From an uncultured Oscillibacter sp. (GTDB lineage Bacteria > Bacillota > Clostridia > Oscillospirales > Oscillospiraceae), in NCBI GenBank assembly GCA_910585245.1, contig CAJUCO010000002.1, forward strand, positions 131,781-195,780: DNA of 64,000 bases. Direction: 5' to 3'. Numbering within the stretch: position 1 is the stretch's first letter; the number at the start of each line of letters is the position of its first letter. The position numbers and the translations under genes were made by a program. The notes beneath the pieces were generated by a model, which saw only the letters and a list, made by a program, of their open reading frames with translations, had not been told where the DNA came from and did not search any database. Of this stretch, positions 1-8,342 are shown in pieces.

Positions 1-122
1 AAGACGAGGACCGGATGGGCGGCGTACTCAGCTGGCGGGTTTCCCTCACCCCCGGCGGCGGTTTTAACTTCGATCTTCTGGACGGATATGAACTCAGTTG
101 CGAGGTCAGCTCCAACCTGTAA
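1..122 (+). CDS. 3' end of an unrecognised gene (partial)
   Basis: The window opens inside an open frame that ends at TAA 120-122. The visible 39 residues end in ..DGYELSCEVSSNL and carry a glycine-rich turn (TPGGGF) followed by hydrophobic/polar alternation, which suggests beta structure. I recognise no family. A strong terminator follows 25 bp later, so this is the last gene of its transcript. The frame call rests only on the stop and the terminator position. Confidence 0.5.
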   Translation, partial: DEDRMGGVLSWRVSLTPGGGFNFDLLDGYELSCEVSSNL

Positions 123-147
123 ATTTGAAAAGAGGGACTCCATTAGA

Positions 148-199
148 AAGCAATACCCGCTGAAAGACCGGTTTCTTTCAGCGGGTATTTGCTTTTTTA
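148..199 (+). terminator. Rho-independent terminator
   Basis: The arms AAGCAATACCCGCTGAAAG (148-166) and its complement (175-194, one bulged T) enclose an 8-nt loop, followed by a T run at 193-198. It sits just after the stop of the partial gene at 122 and should end that transcript. Confidence 0.9.
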
Positions 200-392
200 T
201 ATAGTCAACGCAGTTGAAAAGAAGTCACAACTTCTTTTCAACCGGCGGGCCATGGGTTCGCCGATGCGCGGAGCGCATTTGCGTTTCCTATGAAGCCATG
301 CGCAGGCAGCCGCTTTGCGGCTCGAACCACCGCCTTGGTGGCGGTTCGTTGAAAAGAATCCCATGGGATTCTTTTCAACTGCGCTGGCTATA
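200..392. mobile_element. MITE-like palindromic element with 24-bp terminal inverted repeats
   Basis: The left end TATAGTCAACGCAGTTG.. (200-223) is the inverted complement of the right end 369-392 with only two mismatches. Each end carries its own perfect hairpin, GTTGAAAAGAAG (213-242) and a 32-bp perfect palindrome (348-379). The interior holds further hairpins (AGCCGCTTTGCGGCT near 310, and a CGAACC../..GGTTCG stem near 322-348). No protein is encoded. TA at both edges would fit a TA target duplication as made by IS630/mariner-type transposases, but this is inference. It lies between a terminator and the 3' end of the M18 peptidase gene, a typical safe landing place. Confidence 0.65.
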
Positions 393-425
393 ACAGGGCG
401 GCACGGGCCTTCTTGGGCGCTTTGC

Positions 426-1832
426 TCATTCCTCCGCCTGGAAGACCGCCTTCATGCCCTTGTAGGTCTCGTAACAGTCCAGCTTGGAGACCGTCTCAAA
501 GGGAGCGTGCATACTCAGCACCGGGACCCCGGCGTCCAGGGTGTTGATGTTCCGGTTGGCCATATACATAGCCACGGTGCCGCCTCCTCCGGCGTCCACC
601 TTGCCAAGCTCCGAGATCTGCCAGATGACGCCCGCCTTGTCGAAGAGCCGGCGGACATAGGCCACGGTCTCCGCGTCAGCGTCGGAGGCCCCGGACTTGC
701 CCCGGGCCCCGGTGTACTTGCAAAGGCCCACGCCGTAGTTCAGCTGGGACTCGTTTCGCTTTTCAAACACGTCGGGATAGTTGGGGTCATAGGCCGCCGT
801 CACGTCGGCGCTGAGGCAGAAGGACTTGGCGAAGCAACTCCGGAGGGTCACGTCCTGGGCGGCGCACAGATCCTCCATAAACGTGTCGAAGGCGGCGGAC
901 TGCATCCCCGTCACGCCGTAGGAGCCGATTTCCTCCTTGTCCGCCAGGATGCACACGGCGGTTTTCACCGGCGTCTCAGTCAAATCCAGCAGGGCCTTGA
1001 GGGCGGCGTAGGCGCAGACCCGGTCGTCGTGGCCGTAGGCTCCGATCATAGACCGGTCCAGGCCGATGTCACAGGCCTTCACCGCCGGGACGGCCTCCAG
1101 CTCGGCGGAGGACAGGTCATCCTCCACGATGCCGTATTTCTCGTGGAGCAGCTTCATCACCGCCAGCTTCACCCGTCCGGACTCCTCCTCTCCGCCAATG
1201 GGGCGGCTGCCCAGCAGCAGGTTCAAAGTCTCTCCGGGAATGGCTTCCGCCAGGGGCTTTTTATTCTGGGCCGCTCCCAGGTGGGGCAGCAGGTCCGTGA
1301 TGACCAGACGGGGCTCGCCCTCATCTTCGCCGATGCGGACCGTCACCTTCGTCCCATCTTTCAAAATCACCACGCCGTGGAGGGCCAGGGGAATGGTCAC
1401 CCACTGGTACTTGCGGATGCCGCCATAATAATGGGTCTTGAAATAGGCCAGCTCGCTGTCCTCGTAAAGGGGATTGGGCTTCAAGTCCAGCCGGGGAGAG
1501 TCGATGTGGGCCGCCGCCAGTTGGACGCCCTCCGAGAGGAGCTTTTGCCCGATGTGGGCCAGCATGACGGACTTGCCCCGGTTGCGGGCATAGATCTTGT
1601 CCCCGGGCTTCACCGCCATTCCCGGCATATAGGGCCGGTATCCGCCGGCCTCCGCAAGGCGAATGACCTCCGCGGCGCAGAGCCGCTCGGTTTTACCGGC
1701 GTCCAAAAAGGCCTTGTATCCGGCGCAATAGTCCTCCATCGCTCCCTGCTCGCCGCTGCTGAGCACGTCGTAACCGTTTTTCTTCGTGGAGAGAAGCTGT
1801 CCTTTCAATTCCGCATAGGCAGATTTTTCCAT
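426..1832 (-). CDS. M18 family aminopeptidase
   Basis: A cytosolic zinc aminopeptidase that removes N-terminal, often acidic, residues from peptides. The 468-residue protein has the M18 landmarks in order: AAHIDSPRLDLKP (first metal His and catalytic Asp), YGHDDRVCAY (bridging Asp), DKEEIGSYG (catalytic and metal Glu), ADV and LSMHAPFETVSKLD (last metal His). Length is normal for the family. The start is ATG at 1832, placed 9 nt after AAAGGAGG; a TTG six bases earlier is too close to that site. It is the last gene of the long minus-strand run and is separated from the fused sua5-coaE gene by a hairpin. Confidence 0.93.
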   Translation of the reverse strand: MEKSAYAELKGQLLSTKKNGYDVLSSGEQGAMEDYCAGYKAFLDAGKTERLCAAEVIRLAEAGGYRPYMPGMAVKPGDKIYARNRGKSVMLAHIGQKLLSEGVQLAAAHIDSPRLDLKPNPLYEDSELAYFKTHYYGGIRKYQWVTIPLALHGVVILKDGTKVTVRIGEDEGEPRLVITDLLPHLGAAQNKKPLAEAIPGETLNLLLGSRPIGGEEESGRVKLAVMKLLHEKYGIVEDDLSSAELEAVPAVKACDIGLDRSMIGAYGHDDRVCAYAALKALLDLTETPVKTAVCILADKEEIGSYGVTGMQSAAFDTFMEDLCAAQDVTLRSCFAKSFCLSADVTAAYDPNYPDVFEKRNESQLNYGVGLCKYTGARGKSGASDADAETVAYVRRLFDKAGVIWQISELGKVDAGGGGTVAMYMANRNINTLDAGVPVLSMHAPFETVSKLDCYETYKGMKAVFQAEE

Positions 1833-1874
1833 AGTCAATAACCTCCTTTTCTATACGGGGAAGACCGCCGTCAT

Positions 1875-1933
1875 CCCCGCAAAAGGGGCGCGACAGCCCC
1901 GCTGCCTGGGGATATCGCGTCCCCTTTGCGGGG
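1875..1933. repeat. Long intergenic hairpin
   Basis: CCCCGCAAAAGGGGCGCGA (from 1875) and TCGCGTCCCCTTTGCGGGG (to 1933) pair along about 18 bp with one mismatch and a one-base slip. It fills the gap between sua5-coaE and the M18 peptidase gene. No T run follows on the minus strand, so it is more likely a processing site or REP-like sequence than a simple terminator. Confidence 0.5.
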
Positions 1934-1963
1934 ACAAAAAGCGGCAGCGCCCTGGTGCTCTCC

Positions 1964-3634
1964 TTATCCGTGCCGCTTTTCCTCCTGAATGGTCTCCACC
2001 AGCCGCTCGAAGAATAGGAAGGCGTCCCGCTGGAACTCCTCCGGAGACTCGGTGGCGTTGTTTAACTCGCAATCGCACTTGCCCCGGTAGTACTCATCCT
2101 GTTTCTGGGCGCCCACCCGAAGCCGGGCGTATTGCTCGGAGATGCGGTCCCGGGCCATGATGCGCTTTACCCGCAGCTCCGTGGGAGCCGTCACGGCCAC
2201 GGTGCGGTCGCAAAGGCGGTCCAGGCCGCTTTCAAAGAGGTTGATGGCGTCCAGGGCGCAAAGACCGTCGGAGGCCTCCACCAACCGCTCCAGCTTCGGC
2301 AACAGGAAGCGGTAGACGATGGCGTTGAGTTGATCCAGCCGGTCCCGCTTGGCGAAGACCTCCTGGCCCAGTTTTTTGCGGTTCAACTGGCCCTCGGCGG
2401 TGAAGACGCCGGGGAAGCGCACATTGATGGCGTTTTTGAAATCCTCGTCCCCTTCCAGCACCCGGTGATACACCGCGTCGCAGTCGATTACGGTTCCCCC
2501 CAAGTCTCGGATAGCCTGCAAGGCGCTGCTCTTTCCCGCGCCGGTGCCGCCGGTGATCCCCAGAATGATCCGCTGGCTGTCCGCGTTGATAATGTGGAAA
2601 CCCGCGGCCTTTTTCAGCCGGTTTCCAATGGCAAGGCCCAGCCCGCGGTTATCCGGGCACTGGGCGAAGATCTCCGACACCTCGCTGCTGTCAAAACTCC
2701 GCAGTGCCTCGAAGACCCGCTGGGCCTGGAGCTGCTTGTCGCTGCATGGCCCCAGGGGACGGACCACCTGCTGGGGAAAGAGGTGGGCGTATTCGTCAAA
2801 GCAGATGACGCCGGAAGAGGGGCCCGCCCGTTCCGCAATGACCCTGGCGGAGTTTCTGGGCGCCCCGGTAATCACCGTCACCGGAGCCTTGGGAGCGTAG
2901 TGGCGGTACTTCATGCCCGGAGCGCCGGGGCGCTCCTCCGGCCGGAGGGCGGCCGTCACCGCCCGGTCCACGTCGATGTGGCCAATGAGCCGTTCGATGT
3001 CCTCCACCGGCAGACCGCCGGGGCGGAGAAGCCGGGGGGGCTCCCGGGTCAGGTCCAAGACGGTAGACTCCACGCCGACGGTGCAGCTTCCCCCGTCGAT
3101 GATCATGTCAATCCGGCCTCCCACGTCCTCCATCACGTCCTGGGCCGTGGTGCAGCTGGGACGGCCGGAGGTGTTGGCGCTGGGGGCGGCGATGGCCATA
3201 CCCGCCTCCCGGATGATGGCCAGTGTGACGGGGTGGTTGGGGCAGCGAATTCCCACCGTGTTCAGCCCCGCCGTGGTCTCGTTGGGCACCGTGGGCTGGC
3301 GCTTCAAGATCATCGTCAGAGGTCCCGGCCAGAATTTCCTGGCCAGAGTATAGGCCACCGGAGGGATGTCCGCGCAATACCGGGGCAGCCACTGGGCCCC
3401 GGTGACGTGGAGAATCAGGGGATTGTCCTGGGGACGCCCCTTCACCGCGAAGATGCGCCGGACGGCGGCGGGATTGGTCCCGTCGGCTCCCAAGCCGTAC
3501 ACCGTCTCCGTGGGAATGCCCACCAGACCTCCCTCCCGGAGGATCTTAGCGGCGGCGGAGATCTTGTCCTCAATCTCCTTTTGCTGCCCCTTCGTATCCC
3601 GCAAGTCATAATAAATCGTCTGCATAGTCTGCAT
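1964..3634 (-). CDS. Fused L-threonylcarbamoyladenylate synthase (Sua5) and dephospho-CoA kinase (CoaE)
   Basis: One uninterrupted 556-residue frame joins two enzymes. Residues about 20-205 are a YrdC domain (PTETVYGLGAD, KGRPQDNPL, PSANTSGRPS), which makes threonylcarbamoyl-AMP for the t6A modification of tRNA. About 235-345 is the Sua5 C-terminal domain, introduced by the linker motif PGMKYRHYAPKAPV. From about 355 a complete dephospho-CoA kinase follows: P-loop GGTGAGKSS (362-370), DCDAVYHRVL (384-393), the LFESGLDRLCD lid region and RDRISEQYARLR. This half catalyses the last step of CoA synthesis. The join (..AGFHIINADSQRIILGIT..) shows no stop or frameshift. The start is ATG 3634, 11 nt after the upstream gene; a second ATG at 3625 is possible. 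tsaE and tsaB lie at 21.3 kb, coaW at 59.4 kb. Confidence 0.92.
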   Translation of the reverse strand: MQTMQTIYYDLRDTKGQQKEIEDKISAAAKILREGGLVGIPTETVYGLGADGTNPAAVRRIFAVKGRPQDNPLILHVTGAQWLPRYCADIPPVAYTLARKFWPGPLTMILKRQPTVPNETTAGLNTVGIRCPNHPVTLAIIREAGMAIAAPSANTSGRPSCTTAQDVMEDVGGRIDMIIDGGSCTVGVESTVLDLTREPPRLLRPGGLPVEDIERLIGHIDVDRAVTAALRPEERPGAPGMKYRHYAPKAPVTVITGAPRNSARVIAERAGPSSGVICFDEYAHLFPQQVVRPLGPCSDKQLQAQRVFEALRSFDSSEVSEIFAQCPDNRGLGLAIGNRLKKAAGFHIINADSQRIILGITGGTGAGKSSALQAIRDLGGTVIDCDAVYHRVLEGDEDFKNAINVRFPGVFTAEGQLNRKKLGQEVFAKRDRLDQLNAIVYRFLLPKLERLVEASDGLCALDAINLFESGLDRLCDRTVAVTAPTELRVKRIMARDRISEQYARLRVGAQKQDEYYRGKCDCELNNATESPEEFQRDAFLFFERLVETIQEEKRHG

Positions 3635-3645
3635 ATTCTTCGCCT

Positions 3646-3912
3646 CTATCTCTTCATCCGGGCGTTCGCCCGCTTTTTCCACCACAAAACCGTTTCGTAA
3701 ACCGCCCAGGCCAGCGCCGCCAGACAAAGCGGCAGGAGCATCAGCGCGCAAAGCCCCGCAACCTCCGCGTCCTCCGCGGCATAGGGATTTTCCGCCTTCC
3801 CGAATTTCATCACATACATCGTTCCCCGCAGCCACACCCAGACCAGCAGCGCCTCAAGCCCGGTCAAAGCCGCCGTCAAAGCCGCCCCCACCGTCCGGGC
3901 CAGCCGTCTCAC
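3646..3912 (-). CDS. Small two-helix membrane protein
   Basis: An 88-residue protein with two hydrophobic stretches (about 8-30 and 50-75), a positively charged start (MRRLAR) and a basic tail (WWKKRANARMKR), consistent with both ends in the cytoplasm. Its ATG overlaps the prfA stop by 4 nt (ATGA), so it is translated by coupling to prfA. Eleven nt separate it from sua5-coaE. I do not recognise the family. Its reality rests on the overlap and hydrophobic pattern. Confidence 0.7.
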   Translation of the reverse strand: MRRLARTVGAALTAALTGLEALLVWVWLRGTMYVMKFGKAENPYAAEDAEVAGLCALMLLPLCLAALAWAVYETVLWWKKRANARMKR

Positions 3913-4970
3913 GTCCCGCCGCCTTTCAGCCGCTCCGTCTGGTCCGCTGTGACCAGAGCGTCGATGATTTCGTCCAGATCGCCGTCCAGCACCGCGTCCA
4001 GCCGGTGGACCGTCAGACCGACCCGGTGTTCCACCACCTGACTTTGAAGAAAGCGGTAGGTCCGCACCTTCTCGCTGCGCCAGCCGCCGCCCACCTGGGT
4101 TTTTCGCTCCAGGGCGGCGGCGGCGTCCCGTTTTTCCCGCTGTTGCTGATAGAGCCGGGAGCGGAGGACCCGCATGGCCTTGTCCCGGTTTTTATATTGA
4201 CTCCGTTCATCCTGGCAGGTTACCACCGTCCCCGTCGGCAGGTGCGTGAGGCGAATGGCGGACTCTGTCTTGTTGATGTGCTGCCCCCCTGCGCCGGAGG
4301 AGCGGTAGGTGTCGATTTGAAGGTCCTTGGGGTCGATGTCCACATCCACCTCCTCCGCCTCCGGCAGGACGGCCACGGTGGCGGTGCTGGTCTGGATGCG
4401 CCCGTTGGACTCCGTCTCCGGTATCCGTTTGACCTGGTGGACGCCGCTTTCAAATTTCAACCGGGAGAACACGTCCTCCCCCTCGATAAGCACGCCGCAT
4501 TCCTTCACGCCCCCCAGCTCCGTCTCGTTGGCGCTGAGAATCTCCGTCCGCCAGCCCCGCCGCTGGGCGTATAGGGTGTACATTCGCAAAAGCTCCCCGG
4601 CAAAGAGGGCCGCCTCCTCGCCGCCCACCCCGGCACGGATCTCCAAAATGGCGTTTCGCCCGTCGTTGGGGTCCCTGGGCAGCAGCAGCCGTTTCAGCGC
4701 CTCCCGGAGACGGTCCGTCTCCGCCTTGGCGGCGGACAGTTCCTCCTGGGCCAGGGACTTTAGCTCCGGGTCCCGAAGAAGGGCCTCCGCCTCCTCCCGG
4801 CGGCGCTCCGCCGCCTCCAGGGCCCGGCCCGCCTCCACCACCGGCGTCAGTTCCTTCAGTTCCCGCTGAATCGCCGCCAGCTGTTTCCCGTCTCCATAGA
4901 CGGCGGGGTCCGCCAGACGGGTCTCCAGTTCTTCCTGCCGGACCGCCAGCTCTTTTAGTCTTTCCAGCAT
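3909..4970 (-). CDS. prfA: Peptide chain release factor 1
   Basis: Recognises UAA/UAG in the ribosome and triggers peptide release. The 353-residue protein has an N-terminal coiled-coil domain rich in Glu, then the peptidyl-hydrolysis core with the universal GGQ motif in SSGAGGQHINKTESAIRLTH. The C-terminal LTVHRLDAVLDGDLDEIIDAL is typical of RF1. The start is ATG 4970 behind AGGAGGGG; an upstream TTG at 4988 would place this ribosome site inside the coding region. The gene is followed by coupled membrane-protein and sua5-coaE genes, a common neighbourhood for t6A genes in Firmicutes. Confidence 0.96.
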   Translation of the reverse strand: MLERLKELAVRQEELETRLADPAVYGDGKQLAAIQRELKELTPVVEAGRALEAAERRREEAEALLRDPELKSLAQEELSAAKAETDRLREALKRLLLPRDPNDGRNAILEIRAGVGGEEAALFAGELLRMYTLYAQRRGWRTEILSANETELGGVKECGVLIEGEDVFSRLKFESGVHQVKRIPETESNGRIQTSTATVAVLPEAEEVDVDIDPKDLQIDTYRSSGAGGQHINKTESAIRLTHLPTGTVVTCQDERSQYKNRDKAMRVLRSRLYQQQREKRDAAAALERKTQVGGGWRSEKVRTYRFLQSQVVEHRVGLTVHRLDAVLDGDLDEIIDALVTADQTERLKGGGT

Positions 4971-5015
4971 ACTGCCCCTCCTAGACAAAAAGGATTGCCC
5001 TTTTGCGGGAGACCC

Positions 5016-5513
5016 CTACCGCCCCATGGTCTGCAAAAACTCCTGAGTCTGGCGGAGAAACTCCTCCTGCCAGAAGGCGTAGCCCACGGAGCCGCTGCGC
5101 AGGGACACCGCCGTCCGGTGGCCGCAGGGGGTATAGCGGTCCATCTGCTCGAAGATCTCCTCGTTTTTATCCTCGCAACCACGGGTGAGCACATAGGAGG
5201 CGTTGCGGATATCCTTCCCGTTCTGCTTCAAAAAGCTCCGCACCACGGAGCTGCACCGCCCCGCCCACACCGGGGACCCCACGATCACCAGGCGGTAGTC
5301 CGTCAGGGGAAAGCGAGCCGTGCACTTCACGGGCGGCAATGTCCGGCGCATGGCGTCCACCCCGCACCGGAGCCAGCCGCCCCAGCCGCTGCGGTCCACG
5401 TTATCCTCCAGCTCCGCCAGTTCCGCCCCCAGGGCCTTGGCGATTTCCTCCATGGCCGTCCGGGTGTTTCCCGTCCGGGAATAGTACACGCAAAGCACAT
5501 TATTCCATGCCAC
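5016..5513 (-). CDS. Flavodoxin family protein
   Basis: A 165-residue flavodoxin fold. The FMN phosphate loop is YYSRTGNTRTAMEEIA near the N-terminus, and VIVGSPVWAGRCSSVVRSF forms the second flavin loop. It probably serves as an electron carrier or small NAD(P)H-flavin oxidoreductase. The start is GTG 5513 (GTG GCA TGG), 8 nt after AAAGGAGG; frames beginning earlier would swallow the ribosome site. It lies 19 nt after ydcF and 45 nt before prfA in one probable transcript. The electron partner is unknown. Confidence 0.85.
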   Translation of the reverse strand: MAWNNVLCVYYSRTGNTRTAMEEIAKALGAELAELEDNVDRSGWGGWLRCGVDAMRRTLPPVKCTARFPLTDYRLVIVGSPVWAGRCSSVVRSFLKQNGKDIRNASYVLTRGCEDKNEEIFEQMDRYTPCGHRTAVSLRSGSVGYAFWQEEFLRQTQEFLQTMGR

Positions 5514-5532
5514 TTGGCGTTCCTCCTTTGGT

Positions 5533-6291
5533 TCAGTCAAAGAGGGCCGTCTTCACCACGGCGAAGGCCTCTCTCAAATAGTAGTTGGCGGTGAGCCACC
5601 ACCAGGGAAGCTCCGCCGGGACGCAGACGGTTTGAAGTCCCTGCTTCCGGGCGATCATATGGGCTCGGAAGCAGTGGAAGTCGTTGGTCACCACGGCAAT
5701 CGTGGCCGTCCCCGTGTCCAGGCCCCGTTCTTCCAGCAGAGCCTTGGAAAACCGGAAGTTCTCCGCCGTGTTGGTGGAGCGGTCCTCCAGAAGGAGGCGG
5801 GCGTTTTCCGCCGCATCCTCCTTCCACAGCGCCCGGCGCATGGCCTCCGCCTCGGAAATGGCCTCCCCGGGGCCCTGGCCGCCGGATAGGACCACCGGCA
5901 CCTCCGGGTGAATTTCCAGATAGTCCTCCGCCGCCCGGATGCGGCTCCACAGGGCCGCGGAGGGCTCCTCGCCGTTGACCCCGGCCCCCAGGATGATGAC
6001 CGCGTCCACGGGAGCGGCGGAGTTGTCCGCCTCTCCCCGGAAGACGACAGCGGCCTCAATGCCCGTCAGAGCGAGGAGGCCCAGGGTCAGGCCTGTAAAA
6101 AAGATCCGCTTTAAAATCCTCCCGGTTCGGGAGCGCTTCCCCCAGCAAACCAGGGCGATTCCGGCGGCCCAAACCGCCGCCGCGCCCAAAAGCAGATAGC
6201 CGGTGAACCGCATCCCGTTGGGGATGATGATCAGCCCCAACCCTGTCAGGGTTAAGAGGACGATGGAAACATAAAGAAATTTCTTTCGCAT
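5533..6291 (-). CDS. YdcF/SanA family membrane protein (DUF218)
   Basis: A 252-residue protein with three N-terminal hydrophobic segments (about 5-24, 28-50, 62-82) and a DUF218 domain outside them. Diagnostic motifs are VDAVIILGAGVNGEEPSAAL, VVLSGGQGPGE.SEAEAM, LLEDRSTNTAENF and VTNDFHCFRA. The family includes E. coli SanA and YdcF, linked to envelope integrity. The biochemical role is not settled. Given the nearby murF and ddl, an envelope role is reasonable but inferred. Confidence 0.87.
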   Translation of the reverse strand: MRKKFLYVSIVLLTLTGLGLIIIPNGMRFTGYLLLGAAAVWAAGIALVCWGKRSRTGRILKRIFFTGLTLGLLALTGIEAAVVFRGEADNSAAPVDAVIILGAGVNGEEPSAALWSRIRAAEDYLEIHPEVPVVLSGGQGPGEAISEAEAMRRALWKEDAAENARLLLEDRSTNTAENFRFSKALLEERGLDTGTATIAVVTNDFHCFRAHMIARKQGLQTVCVPAELPWWWLTANYYLREAFAVVKTALFD

Positions 6292-6335
6292 ATAGTGTCC
6301 TCTGTAAAAGCCGCCGTCCCGGCGTCCGGGAGGCG

Positions 6336-8228
6336 TTATGCCTCTCCGGCCTCCTCGCTGAGCTGTTCCCAGCGCTCATAGAGGGCGTCCAGCTCTCCCT
6401 GGGCGGCCTCCCGGGCCTCCGTCAGGGCCGTCAGCTTCTCATAGTCACAGGCGGCGGCTTCCATATCCGCCTCCAGGGCGGCGATCTGCTCCTCTGCCCT
6501 GGCGATGTCCCGCTCGCAAATGGTCAGCTGTCGCTTGGCGTTTTGCTGGGCCCGGTTGCCCCGGACGGGGCGCTGGACCTTCTCCTTCTTTGGCGGTTCC
6601 GTCTTTGCAGCCACCTCCTGGGCCTTCATCTGCCGGTACTGGGTGAAGCCGCAGGGATAGTCTGTGACGGTTTCCCCCGCCAGCTCCCAGATCCGGGTGG
6701 CAAAGCGGTTGATGAAGTATCGGTCGTGGCTGACAAAGAGCAGCGTCCCGTCATAGCCCTCCACCGCCTCCTCAATCCACTCCCGGGAGGCGATATCCAA
6801 ATGGTTGGTGGGCTCGTCCAGAATCAAAAAGTTGATCTCCCCGTCCATCAGCATACAAAGGCGCAAGCGGCTCTGCTCCCCGCCGGAGAGGACGGACACG
6901 GGCTTGAATACGTCCTCTCCCCGGAAATCATAGGCCGCCAGACGGTTTCGGGCGCTCTGGGCCGAGAGGCCCCGCTTCGAGGCCATCATATTCTCCACCA
7001 GATTCCAGTCCGGGTGGTCAAAGTGGATGATCTGGGGCAAATAGGCGCTCTTCGTCTGGGGCCCCAGTTTGATGCGCCCCTCGTCGGGGTACAGCTCCCC
7101 CATGATCATCTTGATGAGGGTGGATTTTCCCGTACCGTTGTCCCCGATGAGGGCGATCCGCTCGCCCCCTTCCACCTTCAAAGTGATGTTGTCAAACAGG
7201 TGCTTGTCTCCATAGGATTTGGCCAGATTCCGAATGCCCAGCACCTCGTCGCCGTGAAACTCGGCGGTGGAAAACCGGGCGTCCATCTTTCTTGCCTTGG
7301 TGGGCTTGGCGGTGGTGCGCATCCGCTCAATCCGCCGCTCGATGTTCACGGCTCTTCGATAGGTCTTGTCCATGCCCATGAAGGCCCAGAGGCGCAGCTG
7401 CTCCGCCGCCTTTTCCAGCTGCTGGATTTTCGCCTGTTCCTTCTGGTACTGCTTCAGCCGCTCCTGATAGCGGCGCTCCTTCTCCACGGCGTAGAAGCTG
7501 TAGTTTCCGCTGTAAAATTCCGCCTTACCGTTTTCAATCTCAATGACTCTCGTCACCACCCGGTCCAGGAAGTAGCGGTCGTGGGAGATGGCCACCACCG
7601 TGCCCCGGAAGCCCCGGATATACTCCTCCAGCCACTCCGTGGCGTGGAGGTCCAGATGGTTGGTGGGCTCGTCCAAAAGCAGGACATCCGTGTCCTCGAG
7701 AATGAGGCGGCCCAGGTTCACCCGGGTCTTCTCACCGCCGGAGAGACTGTCGAAGAGCTGGCGCCGCATCTCCTGGGAGATGGAGAGACCGTTGGCGATT
7801 TTATTGACCGCCACGTCGGTGTCATAGCCGCCGAAGACCTCGAACCGCTCCCGAAGGGACCCGTAGCGCCGCAGCAGGGCGGGGTCCGACGCCCCCGCCG
7901 CCATGCGGCTCTCCAGGTCCGCCATCTCCCTGGCGAGACTTTCCAGCCGCCCAAAGGCGGAGCGGAGAACGTCCTCCACCGTATAGCCCGCCGGGTAGAC
8001 GGGGATCTGGGAGATCAGCCCCAGCCGCCGCCCCTGTCCCAGGGCCACCTGCCCCTCGTCGGGCTCCAGTTCCCGGGTCAATATCCGAAATAGGGTGGTC
8101 TTGCCCGCGCCGTTCCGGCCCAGAAGACCCACCCGCTCTCCCTGGTCAATCTGAAAAGTCAAGCCGTCCAAGACGTTGTGCCCCACCTCAAAGGACTTGA
8201 CCAGGGAACTTACCTGTATCTCAATCAT
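6336..8228 (-). CDS. ABC-F family ATPase
   Basis: A soluble tandem ABC protein of 630 residues without membrane segments. NBD1 has GRNGAGKTT, LSGGEKTRVNL and LLLDEPTNHLD. The charged linker between NBDs (about 240-320, rich in Lys/Arg/Gln) is the family P-site tRNA-interaction motif. NBD2 has GDNGTGKST, LSGGEQSRLRL and LILDEPTNHLD. A Lys/Gln-rich tail ends in a coiled coil (ALEADMEAAACDYEKL). ABC-F proteins act on the ribosome, as translation factors or in antibiotic protection. Nothing here points to resistance, so a housekeeping YdiF/Uup-like role is more likely. The start is ATG 8228; an upstream frame lacks a ribosome site. Confidence 0.92.
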   Translation of the reverse strand: MIEIQVSSLVKSFEVGHNVLDGLTFQIDQGERVGLLGRNGAGKTTLFRILTRELEPDEGQVALGQGRRLGLISQIPVYPAGYTVEDVLRSAFGRLESLAREMADLESRMAAGASDPALLRRYGSLRERFEVFGGYDTDVAVNKIANGLSISQEMRRQLFDSLSGGEKTRVNLGRLILEDTDVLLLDEPTNHLDLHATEWLEEYIRGFRGTVVAISHDRYFLDRVVTRVIEIENGKAEFYSGNYSFYAVEKERRYQERLKQYQKEQAKIQQLEKAAEQLRLWAFMGMDKTYRRAVNIERRIERMRTTAKPTKARKMDARFSTAEFHGDEVLGIRNLAKSYGDKHLFDNITLKVEGGERIALIGDNGTGKSTLIKMIMGELYPDEGRIKLGPQTKSAYLPQIIHFDHPDWNLVENMMASKRGLSAQSARNRLAAYDFRGEDVFKPVSVLSGGEQSRLRLCMLMDGEINFLILDEPTNHLDIASREWIEEAVEGYDGTLLFVSHDRYFINRFATRIWELAGETVTDYPCGFTQYRQMKAQEVAAKTEPPKKEKVQRPVRGNRAQQNAKRQLTICERDIARAEEQIAALEADMEAAACDYEKLTALTEAREAAQGELDALYERWEQLSEEAGEA

Positions 8229-8342
8229 AAACCTGTAATCCTCTAAAACTGACAATGGCGTGTGGAACATGAGCCTCTAGCCGGCGTCTTCCCTCCCGGC
8301 CTTTTGTTCCGCGTCCCGGCTTTCCCGCCCTTCCATTGTCCT

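Noticed and set aside
315..1841. 508-codon plus-strand frame opposite the M18 peptidase
   Set aside because: Composition-driven shadow with no domain and no ribosome site.
2132..3700. 522-codon plus-strand frame opposite sua5-coaE
   Set aside because: Shadow of the fused gene; low-complexity Gly/His/Arg translation.
3635..3835. N-terminal extension of the sua5-coaE frame
   Set aside because: It overlaps the small membrane-protein gene, has no homology and the true YrdC start has a Met at 3634.
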